Positions 17,875-29,475 are shown, counted from the stretch's first letter. The stretch is DNA of 64,000 nucleotides from Halalkalicoccus sp. NIPERK01 (GCF_030287405.1 NZ_JASVVV010000002.1:62001-126000); one strand, 5' to 3'. Program-made: numbers and translations. The notes: generated by a model not told the origin, from the letters alone.

Positions 17875-19374
17875 TCAGCCGCCGACCGATCGGAGCCGAC
17901 CGCCCGAGAGGCCGTCCCACTCGACGCGGTAGCCCAGCCGCGAGAGGGCGGCGCTCGTCTCGGTGATTCCCGCCTCCTCGAGGACGCTTTCCGCCTCCGA
18001 GAGCGACTGGCCCGCCGAGAGACGGTCGGAGACGGTCGTGAGAACGGCTGGGCGGACGAGCGTGCGCCCGACCCGCTCGTGGTCGGGGAAAGCGCGGTCC
18101 TCGACGGCCGCCTCGCTCACGCCGTAGCGGGCCGCGAGCGTCGAGAGCGAGAGGACGTCCTCCTCCGGCGACAGCGTCTCGGGGAGCGAGGCGGCGCTCG
18201 CGGCGACGAGGCGCTCCTCGTACCGGCGCAGCGCGTCGCGGACGTCCTTGATCCGCACGCTCCCGGAGTAGGGCAGGACGCGGTGGTCGCGCGCCTCGAT
18301 CTCCTCGCCGACGCCCAACGAGTCGTCGACGGCGACGAGCAGTTCGACCTCCTCGACGCGGTCGAGTTGATCGAGTTTCTTCTCGACGTACTCGGGGGTC
18401 CAAAACCCCATGATCTCGAAGTAGACCCGAAACTCCGAGTGGGCGTAATTGAACGCGAAATCGGGGATCATCACGCTCGCGCCGACCTCTAAGGGTTCGG
18501 GTTCGCGAAGCAGTTCCCAGTCGAGATCCAGCGCCGCAAAGCGGGTCGCGAACTCGCGCTCGACGCCGCTGTCGTAGCTCACCTCGATGGGCTCCGTATC
18601 GGGCGGCCGGAGGTCACTATCGGAGAGTTCGAGGGTCCGCTCGGTGCCCCGGTCGTCGATGGTCGCGCGCAGGTCCCACTCGGTCGCGCCGACGACCGCC
18701 CGGAGCAGGCGGGCGAAGCGGGTGCCGTACCGGCGGGTCGCGCGGAACAGCGCGTCGGGACCGGTGACGACGAGTTCCCGACCCCTATCGGTCTTCCTGA
18801 CCTCGTAGAGCAGCCCCAGTCGCTTGGTCGCCGAGACGAGCCGTCGCGGGTCGTCGCTCCTGATCCGGACCTCGCGGGCGTCGAACAGCGCCGTCTGGGC
18901 GAGCGAGAGGTCGTACTGGGCGAGCAGGCTCTCGGGATCGTAGCGATCGGAGAGCGAGGCAAGCACCCCACGCTCCTCGCGGTCGGCGTACAGCGCGTCG
19001 TCGAGGTCCGCGGGCGAGACGCCGAGCGAGTCGGCCGCCCGCGCGAGCGCTCGGGTTCGATCCTCGCCGTTTGCGACCAGCACGGCCTCGCCGGCCTCGA
19101 AGGCCGCCCGGCGGGCGCGCTCGGGCGGAACGGCGGCCCGCGTCTCGAAGGTCGCCTCCCGTTCGACGAGTTTCGCCAGCCCGCGGACGAGTTTGAAGTC
19201 GTGTTCGGCTTCGAGGTCGGCAAGCGCGCCATCGAGCGCTTCGCGTGGCTCCCCGACATGGGCATCGAACACGCCGAGCACCTTCGCGGCAAGCGGACGG
19301 TGCTCGCGCCCGGCGAACTGGAGGTGATAGCCCCCGCCGGCACGCGAGACGCGAAGCAGGTCCTTGGTCAGCAC
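17875..19374 (-). CDS. DUF790 family protein, Bax1-like nuclease
   Basis: A 499-residue protein of the DUF790 family, whose studied archaeal member Bax1 binds the XPB helicase and acts as a structure-specific endonuclease in nucleotide excision repair. It starts LTKDLLRVSRAGGGYHLQF, has an N-terminal CRD/ThM-like region and a C-terminal nuclease-like part with MIPDFAFNYAHSEFRVYFEIMGFWTPEYVEKKLDQL (about residues 324-359), where the D..F and E.MGFW..K pattern is that of a PD-(D/E)XK-type core. GTG at 19374 is preferred: a TATA-like CCTTTTTC lies 28 bases upstream. The XPB-like gene is just upstream on the same strand, separated only by a small opposite-strand gene. Confidence 0.88.
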   Translation of the reverse strand: MLTKDLLRVSRAGGGYHLQFAGREHRPLAAKVLGVFDAHVGEPREALDGALADLEAEHDFKLVRGLAKLVEREATFETRAAVPPERARRAAFEAGEAVLVANGEDRTRALARAADSLGVSPADLDDALYADREERGVLASLSDRYDPESLLAQYDLSLAQTALFDAREVRIRSDDPRRLVSATKRLGLLYEVRKTDRGRELVVTGPDALFRATRRYGTRFARLLRAVVGATEWDLRATIDDRGTERTLELSDSDLRPPDTEPIEVSYDSGVEREFATRFAALDLDWELLREPEPLEVGASVMIPDFAFNYAHSEFRVYFEIMGFWTPEYVEKKLDQLDRVEEVELLVAVDDSLGVGEEIEARDHRVLPYSGSVRIKDVRDALRRYEERLVAASAASLPETLSPEEDVLSLSTLAARYGVSEAAVEDRAFPDHERVGRTLVRPAVLTTVSDRLSAGQSLSEAESVLEEAGITETSAALSRLGYRVEWDGLSGGRLRSVGG

Positions 19375-19397
19375 CGTCCCCCCGTAGGGGATCGGGG

Positions 19398-19407
19398 GTG
19401 AAAAAGG
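19398..19407 (-). promoter_or_regulatory. TATA-like box for the Bax1-like gene
   Basis: Reverse-strand CCTTTTTCAC centred 28 bases before the GTG at 19374. Confidence 0.5.
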
Positions 19408-19529
19408 CGCTCGAACGGTGATGAGTGCGCGCTCGGGCAAGCCCGCGGGTTATCCGGCCGTGGCACCAACGACAAACGGCACGGGGAGGGCGCTACGGGA
19501 CCGATCCGTGGCGGTCGCTCCGTCACACC

Positions 19530-19673
19530 ATGATCGTAGACAAATGCAAGCTGTGTGAGTTCTACGTCGTCGTCGAGAGCCCGGCCGATCACCACCGCGT
19601 CATCCAGGCCCACGAGCGAAGCGAACACGGCATGGTCGACCCCGGCCGCCAGAACCACCGGTCCGACACCTGA
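19530..19673 (+). CDS. Small C2H2-type zinc-binding protein, 47 aa
   Basis: A 47-residue protein reading MIVDKCKLCEFYVVV with a C-x2-C pair (C6, C9), then ADHHRVIQAHERSEH providing histidines, a compact zinc-finger pattern. Basic and charged tail. It lies divergently from the Bax1-like gene and convergently with XPB (6-base gap). Haloarchaea have many such one-finger proteins with regulatory or stress roles; none is proven here. A longer in-frame start at 19425 exists but adds a low-quality extension. Confidence 0.65.
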   Translation: MIVDKCKLCEFYVVVESPADHHRVIQAHERSEHGMVDPGRQNHRSDT

Positions 19674-19679
19674 TCCCGA

Positions 19680-21041
19680 TCAGCGACGCCGGGCCGCGAC
19701 GTTCTCCTCGGCGGTGTCCTCGCTCACGAGTTCGTAGAGCAGCGCCCGTTTGCCCTCGCCGGGCCGGAGGATCCGACCCAATCGTTGGGTGAACTCCCGC
19801 TCGGAGCCGCTGCCCGAGATGACCACGGCGACGCTCGCGTCGGGGACGTCGACCCCCTCGTCGAGCACGTTCGAGGCGACGACTCTGGAGTAGGTCCCCT
19901 CGCGAAAGCGCTCGAGGATCTCGCGGCGTTCCGTCGTACTCGTTCGGTGGGTGATCGCCGGAATGAGAAAGCGCTCGGAGAGCCGGTAGACCAGGTCGTT
20001 GTGCGCGGTGAAGACGATGATTCGCTCGCCGCGGTGGCGGTCGAGGATCCCGCCCAGCGCCTCGACCTTCCGCTGGGCGTTCGAGACGATCTCGCGGGCG
20101 CGCTGTTTCGCGAGCAGCGCCTCTCTCGCACGCGGATCCGATCCGGAGCGCTTGACGAGTTCCTGGTAGTCGCTCCCGCGGCGCATGTCGATCCCCGACT
20201 CCCGGAGATAGGAGACGAACGTCTCCTGATTTCGTTCGTACGCCTCGCGTTCCTCGGCCGTGAGCGACACCTCGATCCGCTTGACGTCGTAGGGCGCGAG
20301 GTGTTTCCCGGCGAGTTCCTCGGCGTTCGTCCGGTAGACGACCGGCCCGACCAGTTCCTCGACGACCTCGTGAGCGCCGTCGGGACGCTCGAACGTCGCG
20401 GTCAGACCCAACCGAGCGGGTGCGGCGAGCAGGCGGGCGATCTCGCGATACCCCTCCCCGCCGAGGTGGTGGACCTCGTCGAAGACGACGAACGGGAAGA
20501 CGTCCCCGACGGAGTCGGCCTTGAGATAGGCCGAGTCATAGGTAGAAACGGTGATCGCCTCGCGCGACTGGACGCCGCCGCCGAACTGTCCTACTGGAAT
20601 ATCGAACTCCTCGCGGAGTTCCTCACGCCACTGGTTCAGTAGATCGATCGTGGGGACGACGACCAATGTAGGGACGGCGAGTTCCTCGATGACCTTTAGC
20701 GCGATCACCGTCTTGCCGCTTCCCGTCGGGAGTTCGAGCACTCCCCGATCCCCGTTCTCGCGCCACGCGTCGAGGGCGTCCCGCTGATAGGACCGCAGTT
20801 CGTACTCGGAGGTGAGCCCTCGAAGCGTCGGGGTATCGAAGACGAGATCCTCGGTGTCGACCCTCTCCGCGAGACGGGTCCGGAGGTCGCCGTAGCGAAA
20901 CGCGGGCGCCCTGTAGACCTCGCTTCGGGGGTCGTATTCGAGGATCGGGTCCGAGGGATCGGTCTCCCGAACGGCCTCGAGTTCGCGCTCGTCGCCGCTA
21001 ACGCGGATCGTCCCGTCCTCGTAGGTGATCCGTACCGCCAC
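19680..21041 (-). CDS. XPB-like superfamily 2 DNA helicase
   Basis: A 453-residue SF2 helicase of the archaeal XPB group. An N-terminal damage-recognition-like region (about residues 1-75) is followed by the helicase core: Q-motif region ELRSYQRDALDAW, Walker A LPTGSGKTV near residue 100, DEVHH near 187, LTATFERPDG (motif III), VASNVLDEGVDVPDA (motif V) and QRLGRILRPG (motif VI). Archaeal XPB unwinds DNA in repair and works with Bax1, encoded nearby. GTG at 21041 is chosen because a TATATAT box lies 28 bases upstream; the 28-residue longer form would include that box. Confidence 0.9.
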   Translation of the reverse strand: MAVRITYEDGTIRVSGDERELEAVRETDPSDPILEYDPRSEVYRAPAFRYGDLRTRLAERVDTEDLVFDTPTLRGLTSEYELRSYQRDALDAWRENGDRGVLELPTGSGKTVIALKVIEELAVPTLVVVPTIDLLNQWREELREEFDIPVGQFGGGVQSREAITVSTYDSAYLKADSVGDVFPFVVFDEVHHLGGEGYREIARLLAAPARLGLTATFERPDGAHEVVEELVGPVVYRTNAEELAGKHLAPYDVKRIEVSLTAEEREAYERNQETFVSYLRESGIDMRRGSDYQELVKRSGSDPRAREALLAKQRAREIVSNAQRKVEALGGILDRHRGERIIVFTAHNDLVYRLSERFLIPAITHRTSTTERREILERFREGTYSRVVASNVLDEGVDVPDASVAVVISGSGSEREFTQRLGRILRPGEGKRALLYELVSEDTAEENVAARRR

Positions 21042-21065
21042 TGGGGGCGGGTTGGCGGCCGCGCC

Positions 21066-21072
21066 ATATATA
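21066..21072 (-). promoter_or_regulatory. TATA box of the XPB-like helicase gene
   Basis: TATATAT centred 28 bases before the GTG at 21041. It decides the start, since longer N-terminal forms would have to be transcribed from upstream of this box. Confidence 0.65.
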
Positions 21073-21287
21073 CCGAACGCGTCGTCCCGTCGGCCGCGCC
21101 GTTCGGCGGGCCGCGGACAGGTCATCGGGCCGTTACACCACGCCTCGGTCGTTCGAGCGTCCGGGTTCCGCCCGTAATCCTGCTATCGGCCGTTCGGCCG
21201 TCTCCCTGTAAGTTACAGCCCGTCCTCTCGGAGGATACGCAGACACGTTCATACTGTCGCCCATCCAACTCTAATCGGGTGAATACG

Positions 21288-21887
21288 ATGGTAACACAGA
21301 CGACCGAGATGGAGGAGTCGATGGCGAACAGCGCCAGCGAGACGTGGCGATCGCTCATGATCGTCGGGGGGGTGTTGGCGGTGCTGGGCGTGCTCGCGAT
21401 CGCCTTCCCGTTCGCGACGGGGATCGGTATCGAACTGCTGCTCGGGGGGTTGCTCGTCGTCGGCGGGGTCGTCCACGGCTGGCACGCGCTCAGCGCACGA
21501 AGGTGGGCCGGCTTTTTCGGCGGCGTTGCCCTCGGCGTCCTCTACGTGATCGCCGGGCTGGTACTGCTCGCGAACCCCGTCGTCGGGCTGGCGACGCTCA
21601 CGCTCCTGGTGGGAGCGTTCTTCCTCGTCGACGGGGTCGTCGAACTCTACATGGGCTTTCGGGTCCGTCCCGGGACGAACTGGGCGGGGCTGGCGGTGAG
21701 CGGCGTCCTCTCGCTGGTGCTCGCGGGGCTGATCCTCGCCGGCTGGCCGAGCACCGCCGTCTGGGCGGTCGGCCTCCTGTTCGGGATCAACCTGCTCACG
21801 ACCGGCCTCGCGATGGCCGCGGTCGCGATGGGTGGCAGACGGATGGAGCGGGCCGGGGCGGGAGCGGGAACCCCCCGTCCCGAATAG
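21288..21887 (+). CDS. HdeD/DUF308 family membrane protein
   Basis: A 199-residue protein with six predicted membrane segments arranged as three similar hairpins, as in the DUF308/HdeD family (acid-resistance membrane proteins in enterobacteria, function unclear in archaea). Recognisable parts: LMIVGGVLAVLGVLAIAFPF, GLLVVGGVVHGWHALSARRW and the repeated G..L...G..L...P spacing. ATG at 21288 chosen; a GTG 9 bases earlier is in frame. It lies 58 bases before grpE on the same strand, but grpE has its own promoter. Confidence 0.85.
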   Translation: MVTQTTEMEESMANSASETWRSLMIVGGVLAVLGVLAIAFPFATGIGIELLLGGLLVVGGVVHGWHALSARRWAGFFGGVALGVLYVIAGLVLLANPVVGLATLTLLVGAFFLVDGVVELYMGFRVRPGTNWAGLAVSGVLSLVLAGLILAGWPSTAVWAVGLLFGINLLTTGLAMAAVAMGGRRMERAGAGAGTPRPE

Positions 21888-21915
21888 CACCCCAGTTCGG
21901 GTCGGTTCTGTAACC

Positions 21916-21922
21916 CTTAAAT
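21916..21922 (+). promoter_or_regulatory. TATA-like box of grpE
   Basis: CTTAAAT centred 27 bases before the grpE ATG at 21946. Confidence 0.6.
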
Positions 21923-21945
21923 CCGCGCGGGCGCACCCTCGACGC

Positions 21946-22557
21946 ATGAGCAACGACGAGCCCGCGGCACCCGACGAGGACCGAGAACCGACGGAGCCAG
22001 CGGCGGACGAGACGCCGGACGAAACCGACGAAACGACCGTGGACGAGGGGGACGGGCCCGAGGAGGACGCCCCCGACGAACGCGAGAAGCGCGAGGAACT
22101 CAAGGCCGAACTCGCCGAACGCGAGGAGCGGATCGAGGAGCTCGAATCGCGTCTGAAGCGCACGCAGGCGGACTTCCAGAACTACAAGAAGCGCGCGAAA
22201 AAGCGCCAGCAACAGGTCGAGGAGCGCGCGACCGAGGACCTCGTCACCCGGCTGCTCGACGTTCGGGACAACCTCAAGCGCGCCGTCGAGGAGGACTCCG
22301 AGGACGTCGAGAGCCTCCGAGAGGGCGTCGAGATGACGCTCGCGGAGTTCGATCGCGTCCTCGAGGACGAGGACGTGAGCGAGGTCGCCCCGGAGCCGGG
22401 AAGCGAGGTCGACCCACAGCGCCACGAGGTGATGATGCGCGTCGAGAGCGACCGGCCCGAGGGGACCGTCGACGAGGTCTACACGTCGGGCTACGAGATG
22501 GCCGAGAAGGTGTTGCGGCCGGCGCAGGTGACGGTCAGCGACGGAACGGAAGAGTAG
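21946..22557 (+). CDS. grpE: Nucleotide exchange factor GrpE
   Basis: A 203-residue protein. An extremely acidic, low-complexity N-terminus (residues 1-45) leads to a long coiled coil (about 45-95, EELKAELAEREERIEELESR) and the conserved GrpE core: ADFQNYKKRAKKR, RLLDVRDNLKRAV, EGVEMTLAEFDRVL and the beta domain ending YEMAEKVLRPAQVTVSDG. It speeds ADP release from DnaK, encoded 139 bases downstream. The acidic extension is usual for halophiles. Confidence 0.96.
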   Translation: MSNDEPAAPDEDREPTEPAADETPDETDETTVDEGDGPEEDAPDEREKREELKAELAEREERIEELESRLKRTQADFQNYKKRAKKRQQQVEERATEDLVTRLLDVRDNLKRAVEEDSEDVESLREGVEMTLAEFDRVLEDEDVSEVAPEPGSEVDPQRHEVMMRVESDRPEGTVDEVYTSGYEMAEKVLRPAQVTVSDGTEE

Positions 22558-22662
22558 TATTGCGGTTCCGGTTTTCGTGCCACGCGCAACGCGCTGATCG
22601 GCGGAATTTACCCGCTAGCGGCCCGTTGACAGGGTTTCCCGTGGAGGGTCGAGCTCGCAAGG

Positions 22663-22669
22663 CTTAAAA
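22663..22669 (+). promoter_or_regulatory. TATA-like box of dnaK
   Basis: CTTAAAA centred about 31 bases before the dnaK ATG at 22697, so dnaK can be transcribed independently of grpE. Confidence 0.6.
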
Positions 22670-22696
22670 GACCGAGTGCGCAAGGATAGGCCAACA

Positions 22697-24613
<1,917 letters not shown>

Positions 24614-24690
24614 TAGCGACGACGGGCCACACCTCGTTATCGGTACTCGGGTCGACGGCGAACCGGAAGGCGAATACAGAACCCTCGTTT

Positions 24691-24861
24691 TCAGGCCGTT
24701 CGCGCCCGCAATCCGTTGATCCCCAGCGGCACGACCAGTCCCACGCCGATCAGGACGGCGATCGCCGCGGTCCGGCTGTCGATCGTCAGCCTCGTCCCGT
24801 ACCAGAGCACGACCGCCAGCACGACGCAGACGGCGGTGATCCACGTATCCGTCGACACCAT
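24691..24861 (-). CDS. Small two-helix membrane protein, 56 aa
   Basis: A 56-residue ORF from ATG at 24861 with two hydrophobic stretches, WITAVCVVLAVVLWYGT (about residues 7-23) and AAIAVLIGVGLVVPLGI (about 32-48), and a short basic tail. A TATA-like CATTTACC (24883-24890) lies 26 bases upstream. Too short for a domain call. It sits between dnaK and an NAD(P)-binding protein gene on the opposite strand to dnaK; role unknown. Confidence 0.6.
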   Translation of the reverse strand: MVSTDTWITAVCVVLAVVLWYGTRLTIDSRTAAIAVLIGVGLVVPLGINGLRARTA

Positions 24862-24882
24862 GGCGGACCGCGGTCCAACGGA

Positions 24883-24890
24883 GGTAAATG
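24883..24890 (-). promoter_or_regulatory. TATA-like box of the 56-aa membrane protein
   Basis: Reverse-strand CATTTACC centred about 26 bases before the ATG at 24861; it supports the small ORF as a real transcribed gene. Confidence 0.45.
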
Positions 24891-24940
24891 TTTTCTGTTA
24901 ATCGCTACCGTATTTTACGGGACGGAGCGGTCGCGGACGG

Positions 24941-25564
24941 TTAGAGCCGGTCGAGGGCGCTCTCGATCGGTTCGTCGCCCTCGATCAGTTCGAAGGTCTT
25001 TCCGTGGGTGGTCTCGGCGTCGAGGGCGGTCACGAGCGTCCGGGCGACGTCGGCGCGGGTGATCTCACCGCGTTCGACGCGGCGGGCCGCCTCGATCTTC
25101 CCCGTTGCGGGCTCGTCGGTCAGCGCGCCCGGCCGGGCGATCGTGTAGGTCAGATCGCTCTCCTGAAGGTGCTCGTCCGCGGCGAGTTTGGCTTCGAGGT
25201 ACGGCCGCAGTTCTTCGGGACTCTCTGCGGGCCGGTCGGCGTTGATCGAACTGAGCATGACGAACCGGTCCGTCCCTTCCTGCTCGGCCGCGTCGATCAG
25301 CCGGATGGCGCCGTCGCGGTCGACCCCCTCGACGTCCTCGCCGCTCGATCCCGCCGCGAAGATCACCGCATCACACCCCTCGACGGCGTGGGAGACCTCC
25401 TCGGTGAGGTCCGCGACGACCACGTCGACGCCGAATTTCTCCTCCATCTCCGATACTTGGGACTCCTCGCGGACCATCGCGTGTGCGGTGTGCTCGCTTT
25501 CGCTCAGGAGTTCGGTGACGTGCTGTCCGACCCCGCCGTGCGAGCCAGCGACCAGTACGTCCAT
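24941..25564 (-). CDS. NAD(P)-binding atypical SDR family protein
   Basis: A 207-residue Rossmann-fold protein of the atypical short-chain dehydrogenase (NmrA/YwnB-like) group. The dinucleotide-binding loop is VLVAGSHGGVGQHV at the start; then DAVIFAAGSSG near residue 65, FVMLSSINADRP near 101 and LTYTIARPGALTDEP near 134. There is no Y-x3-K catalytic pair. Relatives act as redox sensors or NADPH-binding reductases; the substrate is unknown. One of four minus-strand genes lying between dnaK and dnaJ. Confidence 0.85.
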   Translation of the reverse strand: MDVLVAGSHGGVGQHVTELLSESEHTAHAMVREESQVSEMEEKFGVDVVVADLTEEVSHAVEGCDAVIFAAGSSGEDVEGVDRDGAIRLIDAAEQEGTDRFVMLSSINADRPAESPEELRPYLEAKLAADEHLQESDLTYTIARPGALTDEPATGKIEAARRVERGEITRADVARTLVTALDAETTHGKTFELIEGDEPIESALDRL

Positions 25565-25624
25565 CGTTCGAAAGGAGGGGCGAGAGGCCCAAAAGCGTGC
25601 CGTCGGCGCACGAAAGGCGTCGTC

Positions 25625-27352
25625 TCAGGGCGTCTCGTGGAGCTTCTCGCCGCGGTGAAGCCGGGTCGCGATGGTGAACGTCTGTTCGCGCTCCCGGCGA
25701 GTGGGGGTATGGGCGGCGAGATACCGGGCGGTGGCGATCAGGTGGAGCCGTTCCTCGCCGGTGCGCCCCGCCTGTTCGAAGGCGGCTTCGACGTTCTGGA
25801 GCGTGTGGAAGTTCGAATCCTCCCGGAGCAGTGCCCCGCCGAGGGTGCGTTTCAGCGCCTCGGGATCGCCGCCCGAATCGAGGTAGTCCGCGACGATCCG
25901 ACCCGCCCGATTCACCTCGCCTTCCTCGTCGAAGGCCTCGGAGAGGTCGGAGAGCAGGGTTTCGGGATCGGAACCGACCTCGCGTGGCTCCGGAACCGCG
26001 GTCGGCGGCGTGTTGAGGAACCGATCGAGGTAGACGTTGACCGCGCCGTCGTAGACCGCCCTGTAGATCCCCTCCCCCTCCGTCCGGCGGGCCAGCCCGC
26101 AGACCGCGTTCGCGTAGGTGTAGGTGTGATGGACCGTGTTCCAGTCGCGGAACTCGTTGCCCGTCCCGAACTGTGCGATCCGAACGGCGGCGGCCTCGGC
26201 CACCCGGTCGGCCAGTCGTGCCGCGCTCGCACCGTCCTCGATCGCCTCGTCGAGTGTCGCGACGATCCCTCGGGGATCCTCGGAGAGCAGCGTCTCGCCG
26301 AACCCCTCAGGAGGCGTCCACTCGTCGCCCTCGCCCGCCTCGATTCGTGCGGGGAGGCGCTCGAACGATTCGTCGAGAAGCGCGGCCAGATCCACGGGCT
26401 GGCGCCACGAGGAGCGCTCCTCGCTCCGTTCGGCGCTCGCGAGGCCGGGGACGAGCGCCGGAAGCAGGTCGTCGGCGCGCTCCCAGCCGACGTGGTCCAG
26501 CGTCTCACAGGCCTTGTTGAGGAAGTCGACCGTGTGGCCGACGTCGAGGTACCGGTGGTCGGTGGCCGCACCCACCAGCATGGAAACGACCCGTTTTCGG
26601 GAGCCCTCGGCGATCGCGCTCCTGAGGACTCGCTCCGCGCCCTGTCGGTCGCGGACCTCGATACAGTCGCGAAACCACCGATCGAGGCGCTCGGGGTCGT
26701 GCTCCCCGCTCAAGGGGTCCTGGACGAATCTGGGGGGATGGCCCGCCGCGTCGTCGGCGACGCTCACCGCACCCGTATAGAGCGCCCGTCGGCGGTCCTC
26801 GCGAGCGAGATGGGAAAGGAGGTTCGCCATCGCGCCCATCGTCGTCAGCCCGGGCCCCCAGCCGTCGTCGCGGTAGCGCGCGCCGAAGGTCGCGACGCGC
26901 TCCAAGGAGGTCTCGTAGTCGACGCCGGCGTCGTCGAGGCCGATGACTGACTTCGCGAGCACCAGCCGGAGGTCGTTCTCCAGGCCGTCTTCCAATCTCG
27001 CGAGCCACCGTTCCTCGGGGGGTTCGTCGCGTTTCGGATGCGGATCGACCCAGATTTCTCCATCTCTGATCTCGACCGGGTAGGTGGGAACGTCGTCGGC
27101 GAAGGGGTCGAACGTGCTCCCGCAGGACAGTTCGAACCGCGCGTGGTGCCAGTGGCAGGTCAGGACGCCGTCCTCGACGGTGCCCTGTGCGAGCGGGAAG
27201 CCCATGTGCGGACAGCGGTTGTCGACGGCGTGGATCTCGCCCTCGTGGCGAAACAGGGCGATGGCCTGTCCGCGGGTGGTGACGAGCGTCCTGTCGTTCT
27301 CCTCTAAGTCGTCGACGCTCGCGACCTCGACGAAGTCGTCGGTGGTTGCCAT
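25625..27352 (-). CDS. Rieske [2Fe-2S] protein fused to a large uncharacterised helical domain
   Basis: A 575-residue protein. Residues 1-105 form a Rieske ferredoxin domain with both ligand boxes, C47-P-H49 ([10 protein letters not shown]) and C66-x2-H69 (CHWHHARF), as in dioxygenase ferredoxins. Residues 110-575 form an Ala/Leu/Arg-rich helical domain that I do not recognise. It carries scattered histidine motifs ([14 protein letters not shown] near 264, [14 protein letters not shown] near 404 and [13 protein letters not shown] in the last third) that could bind a metal or cofactor. An oxidoreductase is likely but the reaction is unknown. ATG at 27352. The ZIP transporter gene lies 56 bases upstream on the same strand. 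Confidence 0.85.
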   Translation of the reverse strand: MATTDDFVEVASVDDLEENDRTLVTTRGQAIALFRHEGEIHAVDNRCPHMGFPLAQGTVEDGVLTCHWHHARFELSCGSTFDPFADDVPTYPVEIRDGEIWVDPHPKRDEPPEERWLARLEDGLENDLRLVLAKSVIGLDDAGVDYETSLERVATFGARYRDDGWGPGLTTMGAMANLLSHLAREDRRRALYTGAVSVADDAAGHPPRFVQDPLSGEHDPERLDRWFRDCIEVRDRQGAERVLRSAIAEGSRKRVVSMLVGAATDHRYLDVGHTVDFLNKACETLDHVGWERADDLLPALVPGLASAERSEERSSWRQPVDLAALLDESFERLPARIEAGEGDEWTPPEGFGETLLSEDPRGIVATLDEAIEDGASAARLADRVAEAAAVRIAQFGTGNEFRDWNTVHHTYTYANAVCGLARRTEGEGIYRAVYDGAVNVYLDRFLNTPPTAVPEPREVGSDPETLLSDLSEAFDEEGEVNRAGRIVADYLDSGGDPEALKRTLGGALLREDSNFHTLQNVEAAFEQAGRTGEERLHLIATARYLAAHTPTRREREQTFTIATRLHRGEKLHETP

Positions 27353-27408
27353 ACCCCACGGTACGTCGGACGGTGACTAAACGGTTCGCTGAAACGGTCT
27401 TCTGTATC

Positions 27409-28203
27409 TCAGACGAACGATACGGGGAGCATCAGGAGAACGCCACAGAAGAGGCCGATGGCGAGCTCCGGGGTCCCATTTCTCGGGAGATCCCGCCCGA
27501 TCGAACGCGCCTCGGGAACGAGTTCCGAGAAGACGAGGTAGATCATCGCGCCCGCGGCGAAGCCGAAGCCGACCGCGAGGAAATCGCGGGCGGTCCGAAC
27601 GAAGGCGTAGGCGAGTGCCGCGCCGATCGGCTGGGGAAGGCTCGAGAAGACCGCCCACCAGACCATCCGCCAGCGCGGGACGCCCAGTCCCTGAAGCGGG
27701 ATGGCGACGGCGATGCCTTCGGGCACGTTCTGGATCGCGATCGCACCGGTGATGAACACCGCGAGCACCGGAACCGTGAGGCCGAGGACCGAAACGCCCT
27801 CTCCCAGAGGAAGGTCGGCGAAGGAGACGCCGATTGCGACGCCCTCGGGGAAGCTGTGGACGGTCAGTACGCCGAGGATGAGCACGAGCTTCTTGAAGCC
27901 CGCCTCCTCGTACTTGCGGGGGTGGATCTCCGTCCCCGAGAGGGCGCGGTCGCTCGCGACCACGAGCGCGACGCCGACCGCCAGGCCGACTCCGAGAGCG
28001 AGCGGTCCGCCCGCGGCCAGCCCCTCGGTTGCCAGCCCGAAGATCGAGGCGGCGAGCATGATCCCCGAGGCGAACCCCCAGAGCGCGACGTTGAGCCGGT
28101 CGTTCACGTCGTCGAGGAAGAAGAAGGGAAGCGCCCCGAGGCCGGTCGCGAGCGCCGTCAGCAGCCCCGCGAGGGTGACCAGCGCCAGCTCCGCGTGTAC
28201 CAT
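27409..28203 (-). CDS. ZIP family divalent metal transporter
   Basis: A 264-residue membrane protein with about eight helices. The ZIP metal-site signatures are [15 protein letters not shown] near residue 115 (helix IV) and [15 protein letters not shown] near 158 (helix V, H replaced by Q), with [11 protein letters not shown] near 193. It imports zinc, iron or related divalent cations down a gradient. The metal cannot be told. The gene directly precedes the Rieske fusion on the same strand and is divergent from dnaJ. Confidence 0.9.
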   Translation of the reverse strand: MVHAELALVTLAGLLTALATGLGALPFFFLDDVNDRLNVALWGFASGIMLAASIFGLATEGLAAGGPLALGVGLAVGVALVVASDRALSGTEIHPRKYEEAGFKKLVLILGVLTVHSFPEGVAIGVSFADLPLGEGVSVLGLTVPVLAVFITGAIAIQNVPEGIAVAIPLQGLGVPRWRMVWWAVFSSLPQPIGAALAYAFVRTARDFLAVGFGFAAGAMIYLVFSELVPEARSIGRDLPRNGTPELAIGLFCGVLLMLPVSFV

Positions 28204-28290
28204 GGACGGTGTTGGCGGCCCGACACCATGAGCGACGGGGCCCGAGAGCGGTCCGTTCAAGTACGACAATCCAGTATGAGACGACAACTG

Positions 28291-29427
28291 ATGAGCGAGG
28301 ATTTCTACGACGTCCTCGGCGTGAGTCGGGACGCCAGCGAGGACGAGATAAACAAGGCCTTCCGGAAGAAGGCCGCGAAGTACCACCCGGACGTCAGCGA
28401 CGAGCCGGATGCGGAGGAGAAGTTCAAGAAGGCGAAGAAGGCGAAGGAGGTCCTGACGGACGAACAGCAACGGGCGGCCTACGACCGCATGGGTCACGAC
28501 CGCTTCGAACAGGCCGAGAAACGCGGCGGGTTCGACGGCGGTGCGGGCGGCGCGGGCGGCTTCGGCGGCGGCGACCCGTTCGGCGGCGCGGGCGGCGGTG
28601 GCGGCCTCGGCGACATCTTCGAGCAGTTCTTCGGCGGGGGCGGTGGCGGCGGTCGCCGCCAGGGCGCGGACCTCCAGACGCGCCTGTCGGTCACGCTCGA
28701 GGAGGTCTACGACGGCGTCGAGAAACAGATGACGATCAACCGCCCCGAGCGCTGTGAGGCCTGCGACGGCGCGGGCGGGACGAACCCCCAGACCTGCCCG
28801 GAGTGCAACGGTCGGGGGCAGGTCACGCAGGTCCAACAGACCCCGTTCGGCCGGATGCAACAGACCCAGGCCTGTCCCAACTGCCGCGGCGACGGGCAGG
28901 TCTACGAGGAGAGTTGTAAGGACTGTCGCGGCGAGGGGCAGGTCACCCGCGAGACCACCCTCTCCGTGGAGATCCCGGAGGGCATTCGCGACGGCCAGAC
29001 CCTGCGGATGGAACGCGAGGGCGCGCCCGGCGAGCGGGGTGGCCCCAACGGCGACCTCCTGATCGAGATCCGAGTCGAGGACCACCCCGACTTCGAGCGC
29101 GACGGCGACGACCTGCGGTACAGAAAAGCGATCTCGTTTCCCCAAGCCGTCTTCGGTGACACCGTCGAGGTCCCGACGATGGAGGGCACGGTAGAGATGG
29201 ACGTGCCGGGTGGCACCCAGAGCGGCGAGCGCTTCCGCCTCGAGGGCAAGGGCATGCCCCGGCTTCGACGCCGAGGCCAGGGCGACCTCTACGTCTCGAT
29301 CCAGGTCGTGACCCCCGAGGAACTCAACGAGGAGCAGCGCGAGGCGCTCGAGGCGTTCGCAGAAGCCGGCGGCGAGGAGATCGAGGTCGAACAAGGGTTT
29401 TTCGAGCGGATCAAGAGTTCGCTGTAG
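28291..29427 (+). CDS. dnaJ: Chaperone DnaJ (Hsp40)
   Basis: A 378-residue type I J protein. The J domain (residues 1-65) has the YHPD motif near residue 32. It is followed by a Gly/Phe-rich linker (about 75-125), four zinc-binding repeats ([32 protein letters not shown], about 155-220) and C-terminal substrate-binding domains with MERDGDDL-like [16 protein letters not shown]. It stimulates the DnaK ATPase and delivers substrates. ATG at 28291 ([14 protein letters not shown]) is the expected start; an in-frame ATG at 28276 would add five residues. Confidence 0.96.
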   Translation: MSEDFYDVLGVSRDASEDEINKAFRKKAAKYHPDVSDEPDAEEKFKKAKKAKEVLTDEQQRAAYDRMGHDRFEQAEKRGGFDGGAGGAGGFGGGDPFGGAGGGGGLGDIFEQFFGGGGGGGRRQGADLQTRLSVTLEEVYDGVEKQMTINRPERCEACDGAGGTNPQTCPECNGRGQVTQVQQTPFGRMQQTQACPNCRGDGQVYEESCKDCRGEGQVTRETTLSVEIPEGIRDGQTLRMEREGAPGERGGPNGDLLIEIRVEDHPDFERDGDDLRYRKAISFPQAVFGDTVEVPTMEGTVEMDVPGGTQSGERFRLEGKGMPRLRRRGQGDLYVSIQVVTPEELNEEQREALEAFAEAGGEEIEVEQGFFERIKSSL

Positions 29428-29475
29428 GCGGGTCGATCACACAGCGGCTTTCTACCGGCGTCGAGAAGGACCGGT

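Noticed and set aside
25800-25825. GTTCGAATCC, which resembles a tRNA T-loop
   Set aside because: It lies inside the Rieske fusion gene and no acceptor, anticodon or D-arm can be built around it.
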